NCBI GenBank assembly: GCA_965227905.1
Contig: OZ245780.1
Location: 2,108,001 to 2,172,000 of the forward strand
Reading direction: 5' to 3'
DNA length: 64,000 nucleotides
Origin: CBDDHT01 sp965227905
GTDB lineage: Bacteria; Pseudomonadota; Alphaproteobacteria; Rhizobiales; Methyloligellaceae
Shown one piece after another: positions 41,228-49,122 of this stretch. Made by a program: the position numbers and the translations under genes. Under the pieces are notes generated by a model. That model worked only from the letters and a program-made list of their open reading frames with translations. It was not told where the DNA came from and searched no databases. Each line of letters starts with the position of its first letter. The first letter of the stretch is position 1.

Positions 41228-42333
41228 ATGGCTGTCGTCGTGGAAGAGCACATTACGCTTGGGCTGGCCTCGGGAAGGTCGTGGGCAAGGAGGGCTTGTC
41301 GGTACATCATATGTACAATAGCCAATGTCGACGGTCGATGCGACCGGCCGCGGAATTCGCGATAAAGCATGTGAACATTGGTCATTAGACGTTCCGGCGA
41401 ATCCCATGCGTGATAGCCGCGATCGTGAAAGGCGCGGCTGGACGCGATTTTGAATGCAGCGACGTCTGCTCGCGTGCCGACGTCGAAGTGCTGGCGCGCA
41501 TTCTCCAAAACGAACGTCCAATAGTCTTTGACTGCGATGACATCCTCGCGGGTTGCGAATGGTCCGTGGCCCGGCACGATAATGTCGACATCGAGGGCGA
41601 GTATCCGATCGAGGGCACGAATCCAATTCTCAAGAGGGCCTGCCCATATGACCGGGGTCGAGCCAATGAAGAGGATGTCGCTGGCGAACAGGGTTCGTGC
41701 ATCCGGCACATGAACCATGAGATCGCCATTGGTATGCGCCGGTCCGACTTCGATCAGATGGACCTCCCGGCCACCAATGGTGAGACTCAGTGCGTCACTG
41801 AATCCGCGCTTGGCCGGTGTGTGGGTCACGCCCGCAAAGTCATAAGGTGCGCACATGGCCTGAAACCAATGGCCTGCCATTCGGCTTTTGGCGGTCGGCA
41901 GGCTGGCCAGCACGCGGCCCATCTTCTGAAAGGCAAGAAGCGTCTTCGGTTTGTGATGCTCCATTTCGGCCAGGCTGGCATCTGTGGTGATGATGTCGGC
42001 ATCGGCGAGGAGTTGATTGCCCCAAAAATGGTCGCCGTCGGCGTGGGTGTTGACGACGGTGTTTATCGGGCACGCCTCATGATAGGGCGCCATCGCGCCG
42101 AGCATGGATTGCGTCTTGGGGACATCCCAGAGGGTGTCGATCAATAGGGATTCCCCATCGCCGACGATCAGCCCGGCATTGGCCTCGCCCCAGGATCCAT
42201 TCGGAACCATCCAGGCATAGGTGTCGCCGGTCAGCGCGTACAAGCCTTCGGCAAACCGCGGTTCTTCACCGTAGCGTGTGCGCGAGGCGTTTGTCGGAAC
42301 GACGCAGCGCTGAAGCAATGTGTCGATGCTCAC
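41224..42333 (-). CDS. Metallo-beta-lactamase-fold hydrolase
   Basis: The 369-residue protein has the MBL motif NTHADGDHFWGN (HxxxDH-type, about residue 95), GPAHTNGDLMVHVP with the next His, FASDILFIG with the Asp, and a last His in IIVPGHGPFATRED. A C-terminal helical region of about 100 residues follows. This layout resembles cyclase/quinoprotein-relay-like MBL proteins. The reaction is unknown, but hydrolysis of a lactone or thioester would suit the pathway. The GTG start at 42333 overlaps the FAH stop (GTGA). Confidence 0.85.
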   Translation of the reverse strand: MSIDTLLQRCVVPTNASRTRYGEEPRFAEGLYALTGDTYAWMVPNGSWGEANAGLIVGDGESLLIDTLWDVPKTQSMLGAMAPYHEACPINTVVNTHADGDHFWGNQLLADADIITTDASLAEMEHHKPKTLLAFQKMGRVLASLPTAKSRMAGHWFQAMCAPYDFAGVTHTPAKRGFSDALSLTIGGREVHLIEVGPAHTNGDLMVHVPDARTLFASDILFIGSTPVIWAGPLENWIRALDRILALDVDIIVPGHGPFATREDVIAVKDYWTFVLENARQHFDVGTRADVAAFKIASSRAFHDRGYHAWDSPERLMTNVHMLYREFRGRSHRPSTLAIVHMMYRQALLAHDLPEASPSVMCSSTTTAI

Positions 42334-43388
42334 CGTTCCTCTCGAGCGACTGCTCTAGCGCGCAGATTGCCCGGCCGTGTCGCACCGACGACCTTGTTGC
42401 GGAGAACGCCGATTTTTTCCACTTCGAGTTCCACGACATCGCCTGCAGCAAGTGTTCTACCGAGCTCAAGGCCGCACCCTCGACCCTGGGCGCCCGAGCA
42501 GGTTCCAGAGCCTATGAATTCGCCTGGATAAAGCGTTTCCGAGCGGGAGATATAAGAGATCATCTGCTCAAAGGTCCAGTGCATGTCGGCTGTCGTGCCG
42601 CGCGACCATGTCTCGCCATTGATCCGGGCCTGCATGCCCAGATTGTAGGGGTCCGTTATTTCATCGGTGGTGACGAACCAGGGACCGATCGCATTGCCGG
42701 TGTCAAAGTCTTTGCCTTTTGCCGGTCCGAGGCGGCCGCTCATTTCCTTCATCTGAATGTCCCGGGCCGAAAAGTCGTTGAAGATCGTATATCCCGCAAT
42801 ATGGTCGCGGGCCTTTTCCTCCGGAATGTTGCGGCCGGGCGTGCCGATGACAACGCCCCATTCGAGTTCATAGTCGAATGCACGTGTGTATGCCGGCATC
42901 AAGACGTCTGCTCCATGACCAACGACGGAAAATCGGTTGGACTTGTAGTAGAGGGGCCGCGTGTACCAGGCACGATTGAGCGCATGAGCGAGCGAGCGTT
43001 TTCGGCCCAGAACACGCTCGATAATGGCATCGACCGGGGCCAGGGGGCCAAAACCGACGATGCGGGTGGCGTTGATAATGTGGTCTTCGAAGGCCATGAA
43101 GTCCCGAATGGACTCAGGTCGCGGGACCGGTGCCAGCAACTCCACGGCGTCGAGATCCACAACCACACCGGGCGGGTTCTGTGTGAGCGCATAATCGATC
43201 ACCACATGCGCCATATAGCGAGCGTTCGCGCCTTCACGCAGAAAGGCCAGCATCGACGCGAAAAAAGGGAGCGGAGCGCCGTCTTTGGCTTGAGCCGCCG
43301 CCTGCAGAACGGCAATTTTGCGGTCACCGGCAACGAGAGCACCGATATACGGCACCCGGTCGGCGCCCAGAAACGTCAGCAATTTCAC
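42330..43388 (-). CDS. Fumarylacetoacetate hydrolase family protein
   Basis: The 352-residue protein has an N-terminal FAH-type domain and the catalytic beta-roll core: FDYELEWGVVIG with metal ligands, YTIFNDFSARDIQ, GKDFDTGNAIGPWFVTTDEI, and FIGSGTCSGAQGRG. Members hydrolyse or decarboxylate 2-oxo-dienoic acids and fumarylacetoacetate-type diketo acids in aromatic ring breakdown. It is the first gene of a coupled minus-strand run that also encodes an MBL hydrolase, antiporter, HpaI aldolase and methyltransferase. The starting aromatic compound cannot be told. Confidence 0.9.
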   Translation of the reverse strand: MKLLTFLGADRVPYIGALVAGDRKIAVLQAAAQAKDGAPLPFFASMLAFLREGANARYMAHVVIDYALTQNPPGVVVDLDAVELLAPVPRPESIRDFMAFEDHIINATRIVGFGPLAPVDAIIERVLGRKRSLAHALNRAWYTRPLYYKSNRFSVVGHGADVLMPAYTRAFDYELEWGVVIGTPGRNIPEEKARDHIAGYTIFNDFSARDIQMKEMSGRLGPAKGKDFDTGNAIGPWFVTTDEITDPYNLGMQARINGETWSRGTTADMHWTFEQMISYISRSETLYPGEFIGSGTCSGAQGRGCGLELGRTLAAGDVVELEVEKIGVLRNKVVGATRPGNLRARAVAREER

Positions 43389-43495
43389 ATCATAGTCCCC
43401 CGGAAATCACTATTGTCACCGTCACCTAGGCGTTTTTGAGGTGGTGTGTGCGATGTGTTTTGCCGCGTGCGGACCTGCATGCAAGACTGCCGGTC

Positions 43496-44326
43496 ATGAA
43501 ATGCTTGTGTCGGATCTTCTATGGATTGACTGTCGCATTGCTGCTCTTCGCCTCGATCCAGACTTTGAGGAGCCCCGTTCATGCTTCCGAGGTTCGCGTC
43601 GATCTTGAACTCGTCCTAGCTGTCGATGTCTCCCTTTCAATGGATCTGGACGAATTGAAACTGCAAAGGCAGGGCTATCTTGCCGCGTTTCGCCATCCCA
43701 GTGTCATCGCTGCAATAAGGTCAGGACGCCTGGGGCGGATTGCAGTGACCTATCTGGAATGGGGCGGCGTCGGGACAGGACGTATGATGGTGCCGTGGAC
43801 GCTCGTGAGTGACGTGGCGTCGGCGGAGGCCTTTGCCGCGGATTTGGCACGCGCTGAAATCAAGCAACTCCACCGAACATCAATCAGCGATATCATCGTC
43901 CGAGCCAGTCAACTTTTTGAAATCAATGGATTTCGTGGCGATCGGCGTGTTATCGACATTTCTGGAGACGGGCCCAACAACCATGGCCCTCTTGTCACGG
44001 CAGCGCGCGATGCTGCGACCCGTGCAGGCATCACGATCAACGGCTTGCCAATTCTCTTGAAAGCCGGAGAGCGGCCATCTTGGTTCGATACGGGACTATT
44101 GGACTCCTATTATGAAGACTGCGTGATCGGCGGGCACGGTGCCTTTATCGTCAGCGTGCGCAAGCGGTCCGAATTCATAGAGGCAATTCGCCGAAAACTT
44201 ATTCTCGAGATTGCGCAGATCCGAACGCGGGTCTGGCAGGCGCAAATGCGGAGAGTAGCGGCACGATCAGACTGTCTGATCGGCGAGAAGCTTTGGAACG
44301 GCTGGCTTGAAAGTCCGACTCGCTGA
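43496..44326 (+). CDS. Exported DUF1194 (von Willebrand A-like) protein
   Basis: The 276-residue protein has a signal peptide (CRIFYGLTVALLLFASIQ...VHA) and a VWA-like domain with the MIDAS start VLAVDVSLSMDLDE (DxSxS). The family block GRIAVTYLEWGG is next, then RRVIDISGDGPNNHG and SYYEDCVIGGHGAFIV. DUF1194 proteins are common in alphaproteobacteria; the function is unknown, with metal-dependent protein binding in the periplasm likely. The ATG at 43496 is chosen because the signal peptide starts there; an upstream TTG at 43436 is possible. Confidence 0.87.
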   Translation: MKCLCRIFYGLTVALLLFASIQTLRSPVHASEVRVDLELVLAVDVSLSMDLDELKLQRQGYLAAFRHPSVIAAIRSGRLGRIAVTYLEWGGVGTGRMMVPWTLVSDVASAEAFAADLARAEIKQLHRTSISDIIVRASQLFEINGFRGDRRVIDISGDGPNNHGPLVTAARDAATRAGITINGLPILLKAGERPSWFDTGLLDSYYEDCVIGGHGAFIVSVRKRSEFIEAIRRKLILEIAQIRTRVWQAQMRRVAARSDCLIGEKLWNGWLESPTR

Positions 44327-44469
44327 CGGCAATCGAGATTTTTGCGGCCAAATTCCGTCAGCTCGCCCGCTGATGTGAGAAATGCGAGGATAATTCACCA
44401 TTAGCGAGTTGCAGCAAGGGCTTGTCTGTCGGAGAGTTCAGTTTGATTCGGGGGGTTGATTCGCGACTC

Positions 44470-46158
44470 ATGGCAAAGACAAGGCTGGCAAAGAGCTCGA
44501 GTTCCGGGCGCCATCCAGTGCTGACGTTCATGGTGTATTGCGCCATGGCGATTGTCGTCGTGGCCTTTGTGGTGGGGCTTCACGTACAGTCTGGCGTCGC
44601 CCTGATGCCATCAGTCCTTCTCGGCATTGTTCTCCTGCTGGTCGTTGGTTCTTGCGAGTTTGTCATTGGACGCGCCCGGCGTGCCACGGAACTGGCGGGC
44701 AGGGTCGAGCACATCGAAGCCGCCTTGGCGGAGGTGCTGCGCGAGAATGTCCAACCACCGCCTCAACAGAAATCGGCTTCCGAAGCGCAGTTCGTACATC
44801 ATGTTAACGATCTGAACATGCGGCTATCCACGTTGGAGCGGCTTGCCGAGGAGTTTGCGGAACAATCAGAAGCAGACATGGGCCAGCAGGCAGCACATGA
44901 TTCGCATCAGGCTGCGGCGTTCGCTGCCGAGATCCAGCGCCTCAGCGTCGATCTCGACAGGCTGGATTCGCGGATCGAAGCGGTTGTCGGGCAGATGCAA
45001 TCGGAAGGGCGGGACTGGCAGGACAGAATTACTTCGGAGCTCAAGCTCTTGGAAACGCTCGTCAAACAGATGGCGGAACGCTTGACGCTTGAGCAGAACG
45101 AGCGCCGGCAGCAGCATCTTGGTGCCTTGACCGCGAAGGCAACATCACAGGATCCCGAGCCACCCCTTCCGACCGAGGCGGCGGTACGGTCTGAGATCCC
45201 CGTTGCCGCCGCAGAGGGCCGTTCTCCTGTCGAAGACCCGATGCTGATGCCGGAGGCGCCTGCAGCCTCCGCAACTGTTGCACCGCCGGACGTGCCGTCT
45301 GCACCGCCAGCGGAACCAGCGCCGGCAACCCCTCCAAAACAGGAGCAAGTTGCTGTTGCTGATCCGGTTGCCGCCTCTGGCGCCGAAGTCGCGGTGCTCG
45401 ACGTGGTCAGACGATCGATCGAGGCCAACCGGATTGACCTCTATCTGCAACCGATCGTTACACTGCCTCAGCGCAAAGTTCGCTATTATGAAGCACTTAC
45501 GCGGCTGCGCGATGATGGCGGCGAGTTGATATTGCCGAGCGGCTATCTCCGGATCGCCGAACAAGCCGGCATGATGCCTCTGATCGACAACATCATGCTG
45601 TTCCGGAGCGTCCAGGTTCTGCGACGCCTTGGCGAACGGTCGAGCGCGCGAGGCGTGTTCTGCAACATATCGGTTCATTCGCTGGTCGATGCCGAGTTCT
45701 TTCCCGAATTCATATCCTTCATGGAGCAAAACCGATCGCTGGCCGATAGCCTCACCTTTGAGTTTACTCAGGATATGCTCAAGGCATGCGGTCCGATCGA
45801 GCAGGAAAGCCTGCAAGCCCTTTCGTCGCTCGGTTTCCATTTCTCGCTCGATCATGTTCACGATCTCGATGTCGATTTCCGTGATCTGCATGAGCGAAAT
45901 TTCCGCTTCATCAAGATTGAGTCCGATGTCTTCCTCAATCGCATGACCGAAGCGGGCGCGCGGATTCATCCTGCGGATATGAGGGCTTATCTGGAGCGTT
46001 TTGGACTTGAACTGATCGTCGAGAAGATCGAAGACGAGCGCAGCCTCACCAATGTCCTCGATCACGATGTTGGGCTTGCCCAGGGGTATCTCTTCTCCGA
46101 GCCACGGCCCGTCCGCCCTGAAGTCTATGGCCGGGAAGACGACGCCGAAGCGGCTTAA
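44470..46158 (+). CDS. TipF-like membrane protein with coiled coil and degenerate EAL domain
   Basis: About 562 residues. Two membrane helices (near residues 20-60: LTFMVYCAMAIVVVAFVVGL and SVLLGIVLLLVVGSCEFVI) precede a long coiled coil (EHIEAALAEVL to about residue 220), a Pro/Ala-rich linker, and an EAL domain from about residue 310. The EAL motif is present (Glu341 in YYEALTRL), as are NIS, Lys482, EKIE and QGYLF. The DDFG loop reads SLDHVHD, with His462 replacing the second Asp, so cyclic-di-GMP hydrolysis is probably lost while binding may remain. TipF of Caulobacter, a c-di-GMP receptor for flagellum placement, has this layout; nearby cheY-cheZ fits a motility role. Confidence 0.8.
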   Translation: MAKTRLAKSSSSGRHPVLTFMVYCAMAIVVVAFVVGLHVQSGVALMPSVLLGIVLLLVVGSCEFVIGRARRATELAGRVEHIEAALAEVLRENVQPPPQQKSASEAQFVHHVNDLNMRLSTLERLAEEFAEQSEADMGQQAAHDSHQAAAFAAEIQRLSVDLDRLDSRIEAVVGQMQSEGRDWQDRITSELKLLETLVKQMAERLTLEQNERRQQHLGALTAKATSQDPEPPLPTEAAVRSEIPVAAAEGRSPVEDPMLMPEAPAASATVAPPDVPSAPPAEPAPATPPKQEQVAVADPVAASGAEVAVLDVVRRSIEANRIDLYLQPIVTLPQRKVRYYEALTRLRDDGGELILPSGYLRIAEQAGMMPLIDNIMLFRSVQVLRRLGERSSARGVFCNISVHSLVDAEFFPEFISFMEQNRSLADSLTFEFTQDMLKACGPIEQESLQALSSLGFHFSLDHVHDLDVDFRDLHERNFRFIKIESDVFLNRMTEAGARIHPADMRAYLERFGLELIVEKIEDERSLTNVLDHDVGLAQGYLFSEPRPVRPEVYGREDDAEAA

Positions 46159-46173
46159 GACCTGAACCTGATA

Positions 46174-46263
46174 GTCCTGAAGCCAGCCCTCTTCTCCGGC
46201 CCAACCACCCCGAGGGTACCCTTATGGGGTGGTTGGGCCGGGGGAGCGGGCTGGCTTCAGGAC
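46174..46263. repeat. Very long nearly perfect inverted repeat (90 nt hairpin)
   Basis: The outer arms (46174-46189 and 46248-46263, starting GTCCTGAAGCCAGCCC) pair over 16 bp without mismatch. The stem continues through one mismatch (T46190/C46247) and a stretch with G-T pairs into GGCCCAACCACCCC/GGGGTGGTTGGGCC. The loop holds GGGTACCC, itself a palindrome. It lies 15 bases after the TipF-like stop and 55 bases before the HAD gene start. No T-run follows. It may act as terminator, RNA-stability element or a dispersed palindromic repeat. Confidence 0.9.
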
Positions 46264-46318
46264 CTAGGCTGCTTCTAAGGCATCGACAGTTGCCGGCTCA
46301 GGCCTTATTGAGGCGGCT

Positions 46319-47197
46319 ATGCAAAAACCATCGGTTGAAATACCCATCATCGACAGCATTTCGGAACTCGGGGGCACCTACAAGGTTTGGCTCTGCGATG
46401 TCTGGGGCGTCATCCATAACGGTGTCTCCGCTTTCACGAGCGCAAACGAGGCGTGTCGACGATTTCGAGAGTCTGGCGGCATCGTTATTCTTCTCACCAA
46501 TGCGCCACGCCCGGCTACCGCGGTCGAAAAAGGTTTTGCAAACTATGGTGTCGATCCACAAGCCTACGACGCCATTGTCACCTCTGGCGATGTGACGCAG
46601 AGCGAATTGCTATCGGCGCGCGCCAAAGGTGTCTTTCATCTCGGACCGGAACGCGACCGCGGTCTGTTCGAGGGAGTTGATGCGAGGCTTACCGAGGCAC
46701 AAGACTCCGATCTCATCGTCTGCACCGGGCTCTTCGACGATACATCGGAGACGCCGGAGGACTATCGGGCGCTCATGGGAGACTTTATTGCGCGTGATGT
46801 GCCGATGGTCTGCGCCAATCCCGATCTCATGGTCGAGCGAGGGGAAAAGCTCATTTATTGTGCTGGTTCCCTGGCCGTTCAGTATGAGGAAATGGGTGGC
46901 TCGGTTGTCTTTGCCGGAAAACCGCACGGTCCCATCTATGATCTGGCACTGGCACGCGCTTCCGAATTTGCGGCCGGCCCGGTTCCCAGAGCAGACGTCC
47001 TGGCGATTGGCGATGGTCTGAAAACCGATATTGCCGGGGCATTTCGCGCTGAGATCGATGTGCTCTTCGTCGCCAGTGGGCTGCATATGGGCACTGGGGA
47101 GGATCGCAGCGCGCTCGATCGCGCTGCCGTCGAGCGGCTTTTTGCCGATAGTCCTTCGTCGCCACGCGCCGCGATTTCGCGCCTTGCGTGGAAATGA
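46319..47197 (+). CDS. TIGR01459 family HAD-superfamily hydrolase
   Basis: The 292-residue protein has HAD motif I as YKVWLCDVWGVIHNG, motif II LLTNAPRP, and the late motif LAIGDGLKTDIAGA, in the NagD-like class IIA order. SGDVTQSELLSAR and YCAGSLAVQYEEMGG are typical of TIGR01459 proteins. The family is widespread in alphaproteobacteria and is predicted to hydrolyse a small phosphorylated metabolite. GAGGCGG lies just upstream of the ATG at 46319. It converges with cheZ. Confidence 0.9.
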   Translation: MQKPSVEIPIIDSISELGGTYKVWLCDVWGVIHNGVSAFTSANEACRRFRESGGIVILLTNAPRPATAVEKGFANYGVDPQAYDAIVTSGDVTQSELLSARAKGVFHLGPERDRGLFEGVDARLTEAQDSDLIVCTGLFDDTSETPEDYRALMGDFIARDVPMVCANPDLMVERGEKLIYCAGSLAVQYEEMGGSVVFAGKPHGPIYDLALARASEFAAGPVPRADVLAIGDGLKTDIAGAFRAEIDVLFVASGLHMGTGEDRSALDRAAVERLFADSPSSPRAAISRLAWK

Positions 47198-47223
47198 AAC
47201 CGTCGCAGTGCGAGATTTCTGCG

Positions 47224-47856
47224 TTAGCTGTCGAATAGGGCGTCGACGCTTGATTGGTCGTGCCCTTCGCCATCCTTCGCTGGACCGTTCAGGATGAGAT
47301 CGCGCTTGCGGGCTTCGCGGGCCGCTTCTTCGTCGGAGAGCTGGCCGCTATCCTCGATGCCGGCGGCGTCGACGAACCGCGTTACGCGCTGCTCTATGAA
47401 CTCCAGGGTTTCGACGACTTTGCTGATTCGCTGTCCGGTAATATCCTGGAAAGAGCAGGCTTCGAAGATTGCCATGACATTGTCTTGCACGACCGCCTGG
47501 TAGGCCTCGGCGTCGTCCGTATCGGCCGCGAGAATGGTCTCGGCACTTTCCATAATGCGTGTCGTTGCGTCTTCTGTCGCGTTGATCACGGCATGGAGTT
47601 CTTCGCCAGCCATCGGCAGCCGTGTTTCTTTCAGCTCGTTGGCTCCCAATTCGCCGATTTCCTGTTTGGCGCGATCGATATGAGCGGCAATGTCGCGGAA
47701 CTCTTTGTAGACGTTCTGATCGAGCGTATCGAAAAAAGTCCGCATGGACTGGATCGATGTCTCGGCGAGTTCGAGGACGTCGACAAGGTTGATTTCGCTC
47801 TTGTCACGAATGCCGTCTATAGCCGCGCAAATGCGCGCCTGGTCCGGTTGGCCCAT
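47224..47856 (-). CDS. cheZ: CheY-P phosphatase CheZ
   Basis: The 210-residue helical protein has the CheZ active-site region IFEACSFQDITGQRISKVV, with the catalytic Gln and nearby Asp, a long amphipathic helix hairpin before it, and a short C-terminal tail (DGEGHDQSSVDALFDS) that resembles the CheY-binding peptide. It dephosphorylates CheY-P and resets flagellar switching. It is 103 bases downstream of cheY on the same strand, with a strong hairpin in the gap. Confidence 0.92.
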   Translation of the reverse strand: MGQPDQARICAAIDGIRDKSEINLVDVLELAETSIQSMRTFFDTLDQNVYKEFRDIAAHIDRAKQEIGELGANELKETRLPMAGEELHAVINATEDATTRIMESAETILAADTDDAEAYQAVVQDNVMAIFEACSFQDITGQRISKVVETLEFIEQRVTRFVDAAGIEDSGQLSDEEAAREARKRDLILNGPAKDGEGHDQSSVDALFDS

Positions 47857-47899
47857 GGTGTCGCTCCCGACATTGGAATATTGGGAATTGAAAGCATCG

Positions 47900-47935
47900 G
47901 CGCCGGCCGAGCCTTGAAAAGGCCTCGGCTGGCGC
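47900..47935 (-). other. Stable hairpin between cheY and cheZ
   Basis: A 12-bp stem (GCGCCGGCCGAG against CTCGGCTGGCGC, one G-T pair), a single-base bulge, and CCTT/AAGG close a GAA-type loop. On the transcribed (minus) strand no T-run follows, so it is a candidate partial terminator or RNase barrier setting the CheY to CheZ ratio. Confidence 0.6.
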
Positions 47936-47959
47936 GGGATGTGATGAGAAAATCGCTGT

Positions 47960-48343
47960 TTAAGCCTCGAAAACAGCGTCGATTTTCGCTTTCAATGTTG
48001 CGGCGTTGAAAGGCTTGACGATGTAATTGTTCACACCCGCCTTTTTCGCTGCGATGACGTTTTCCGTCTTGGATTCTGCCGTGACCATGATGAAAGGTGT
48101 ACGCGCGAGGACGTCGTTCGAGCGGACTTCCTTCAACAGTTCGTAGCCGGTCATTGGTTCCATGTTCCAGTCGGAAATGACCAGACCGTACTTCTTCTTC
48201 TTCATCTTTTCGAGAGCTTGTGTCCCGTCCGATGCATCGTCAACTTCTGAAAAACCAAGCTGTTTCAAAAGGTTGCGAATGATGCGGATCATTGTTTTGT
48301 AATCATCGACGACAAGCACCGACATAGATGTATCTAAAGACAT
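47960..48343 (-). CDS. cheY: Chemotaxis response regulator CheY
   Basis: The 127-residue single receiver domain has all phosphorylation residues: Asp13, Asp14, acceptor Asp58 (VISDWNMEP), Thr88 (MVTAES) and Lys110 (YIVKPFNA). The DWNMEPMTG segment is the CheY form seen with flagellar motors. Phosphorylated CheY binds FliM and changes rotation. GGAGA lies five bases before the ATG at 48343; an upstream ATG at 48355 is less likely. It is first in a cheY-cheZ transcript; the rest of the chemotaxis genes are not in the window. Confidence 0.94.
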   Translation of the reverse strand: MSLDTSMSVLVVDDYKTMIRIIRNLLKQLGFSEVDDASDGTQALEKMKKKKYGLVISDWNMEPMTGYELLKEVRSNDVLARTPFIMVTAESKTENVIAAKKAGVNNYIVKPFNAATLKAKIDAVFEA

Positions 48344-48633
48344 TCTACTCTCCATCCCCTGGACCGGCTGCCGTCAGGCGGCCAATCACCCTATTCAAAC
48401 TTGCGTCTCGGACACCCCCACTTGTGCCGAATTGGCAAAAAGGGACTTGCAGCCGCAAACTGTAGCGAACCAACCGTATCGCGCGTCGCTAAAAATAGGG
48501 TTAATCCGGACACCGCCAATCATTCGACCTGCTGGAGTTGGATCTGGAGGGCCGATGCGAACGCAGTTGCAGCATGGAGCAGCCTTGGATATTGTGCGGC
48601 GCGAAAAAGAATGGGATTGGGGACACAACCGAT

Positions 48634-49089
48634 ATGAGCGACGCTACCGCGAAGAACGGGCAGGACAAGCACGGCTTCTTTTTTGAGGATCTGTCCGTTG
48701 GAATGTCAGCGCAGTTCACAAAAACGATTACCGAGTCGGACATCCAGCAATTTGCAGATATCTCAGGCGACGATAATCCGGTTCATCTTTGTGAGGACTT
48801 CGCGTCCGAGACCGTATTCAAGGAGCGCATCGCGCACGGAATCCTGACAGCGGGTCTGCTGTCGGCAGTGCTGGGTACAAAGTTGCCGGGACCAGGATGC
48901 ATCTATGTATCCCAAAGCCTCAATTTTAAAGGGCCGGTCAAGATTGGCGACGAGGTAACGGCAAATGCCAAGATTACGCATCTCGTCGACGAGCGCAGGC
49001 GCGCTGTTCTGTCCTGCGAGTGCATCGTCAATGAGAAAGTCATTCTCGATGGCGAGGCTGTCATGCTCGTCCCCCGCCGGGCTAGCTAG
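48634..49089 (+). CDS. MaoC-family (R)-hydratase
   Basis: The 151-residue hot-dog fold protein has the MaoC hydratase catalytic pattern FADISGDDNPVHLCEDFA (Asp/His dyad) followed by RIAHGILTAGLLSAVLG, and YVSQSLNFKGPVKIGDEVTA. It hydrates trans-2-enoyl-CoA to (R)-3-hydroxyacyl-CoA, often for PHA supply or lipid metabolism. The ATG at 48634 is chosen because the fold begins a few residues later; the earlier in-frame start at 48538 adds an atypical stretch. It precedes ribF by 33 bases. Confidence 0.9.
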   Translation: MSDATAKNGQDKHGFFFEDLSVGMSAQFTKTITESDIQQFADISGDDNPVHLCEDFASETVFKERIAHGILTAGLLSAVLGTKLPGPGCIYVSQSLNFKGPVKIGDEVTANAKITHLVDERRRAVLSCECIVNEKVILDGEAVMLVPRRAS

Positions 49090-49122
49090 GCGAGACGGTC
49101 CAGATCGAGCATAAATAGCGCG

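Noticed and set aside
48455..48475. Possible sigma-54 promoter (TGGCA...TTGCA) before the MaoC gene and cheY
   Set aside because: The GG-to-GC spacing is about three bases too long for a sigma-54 promoter.
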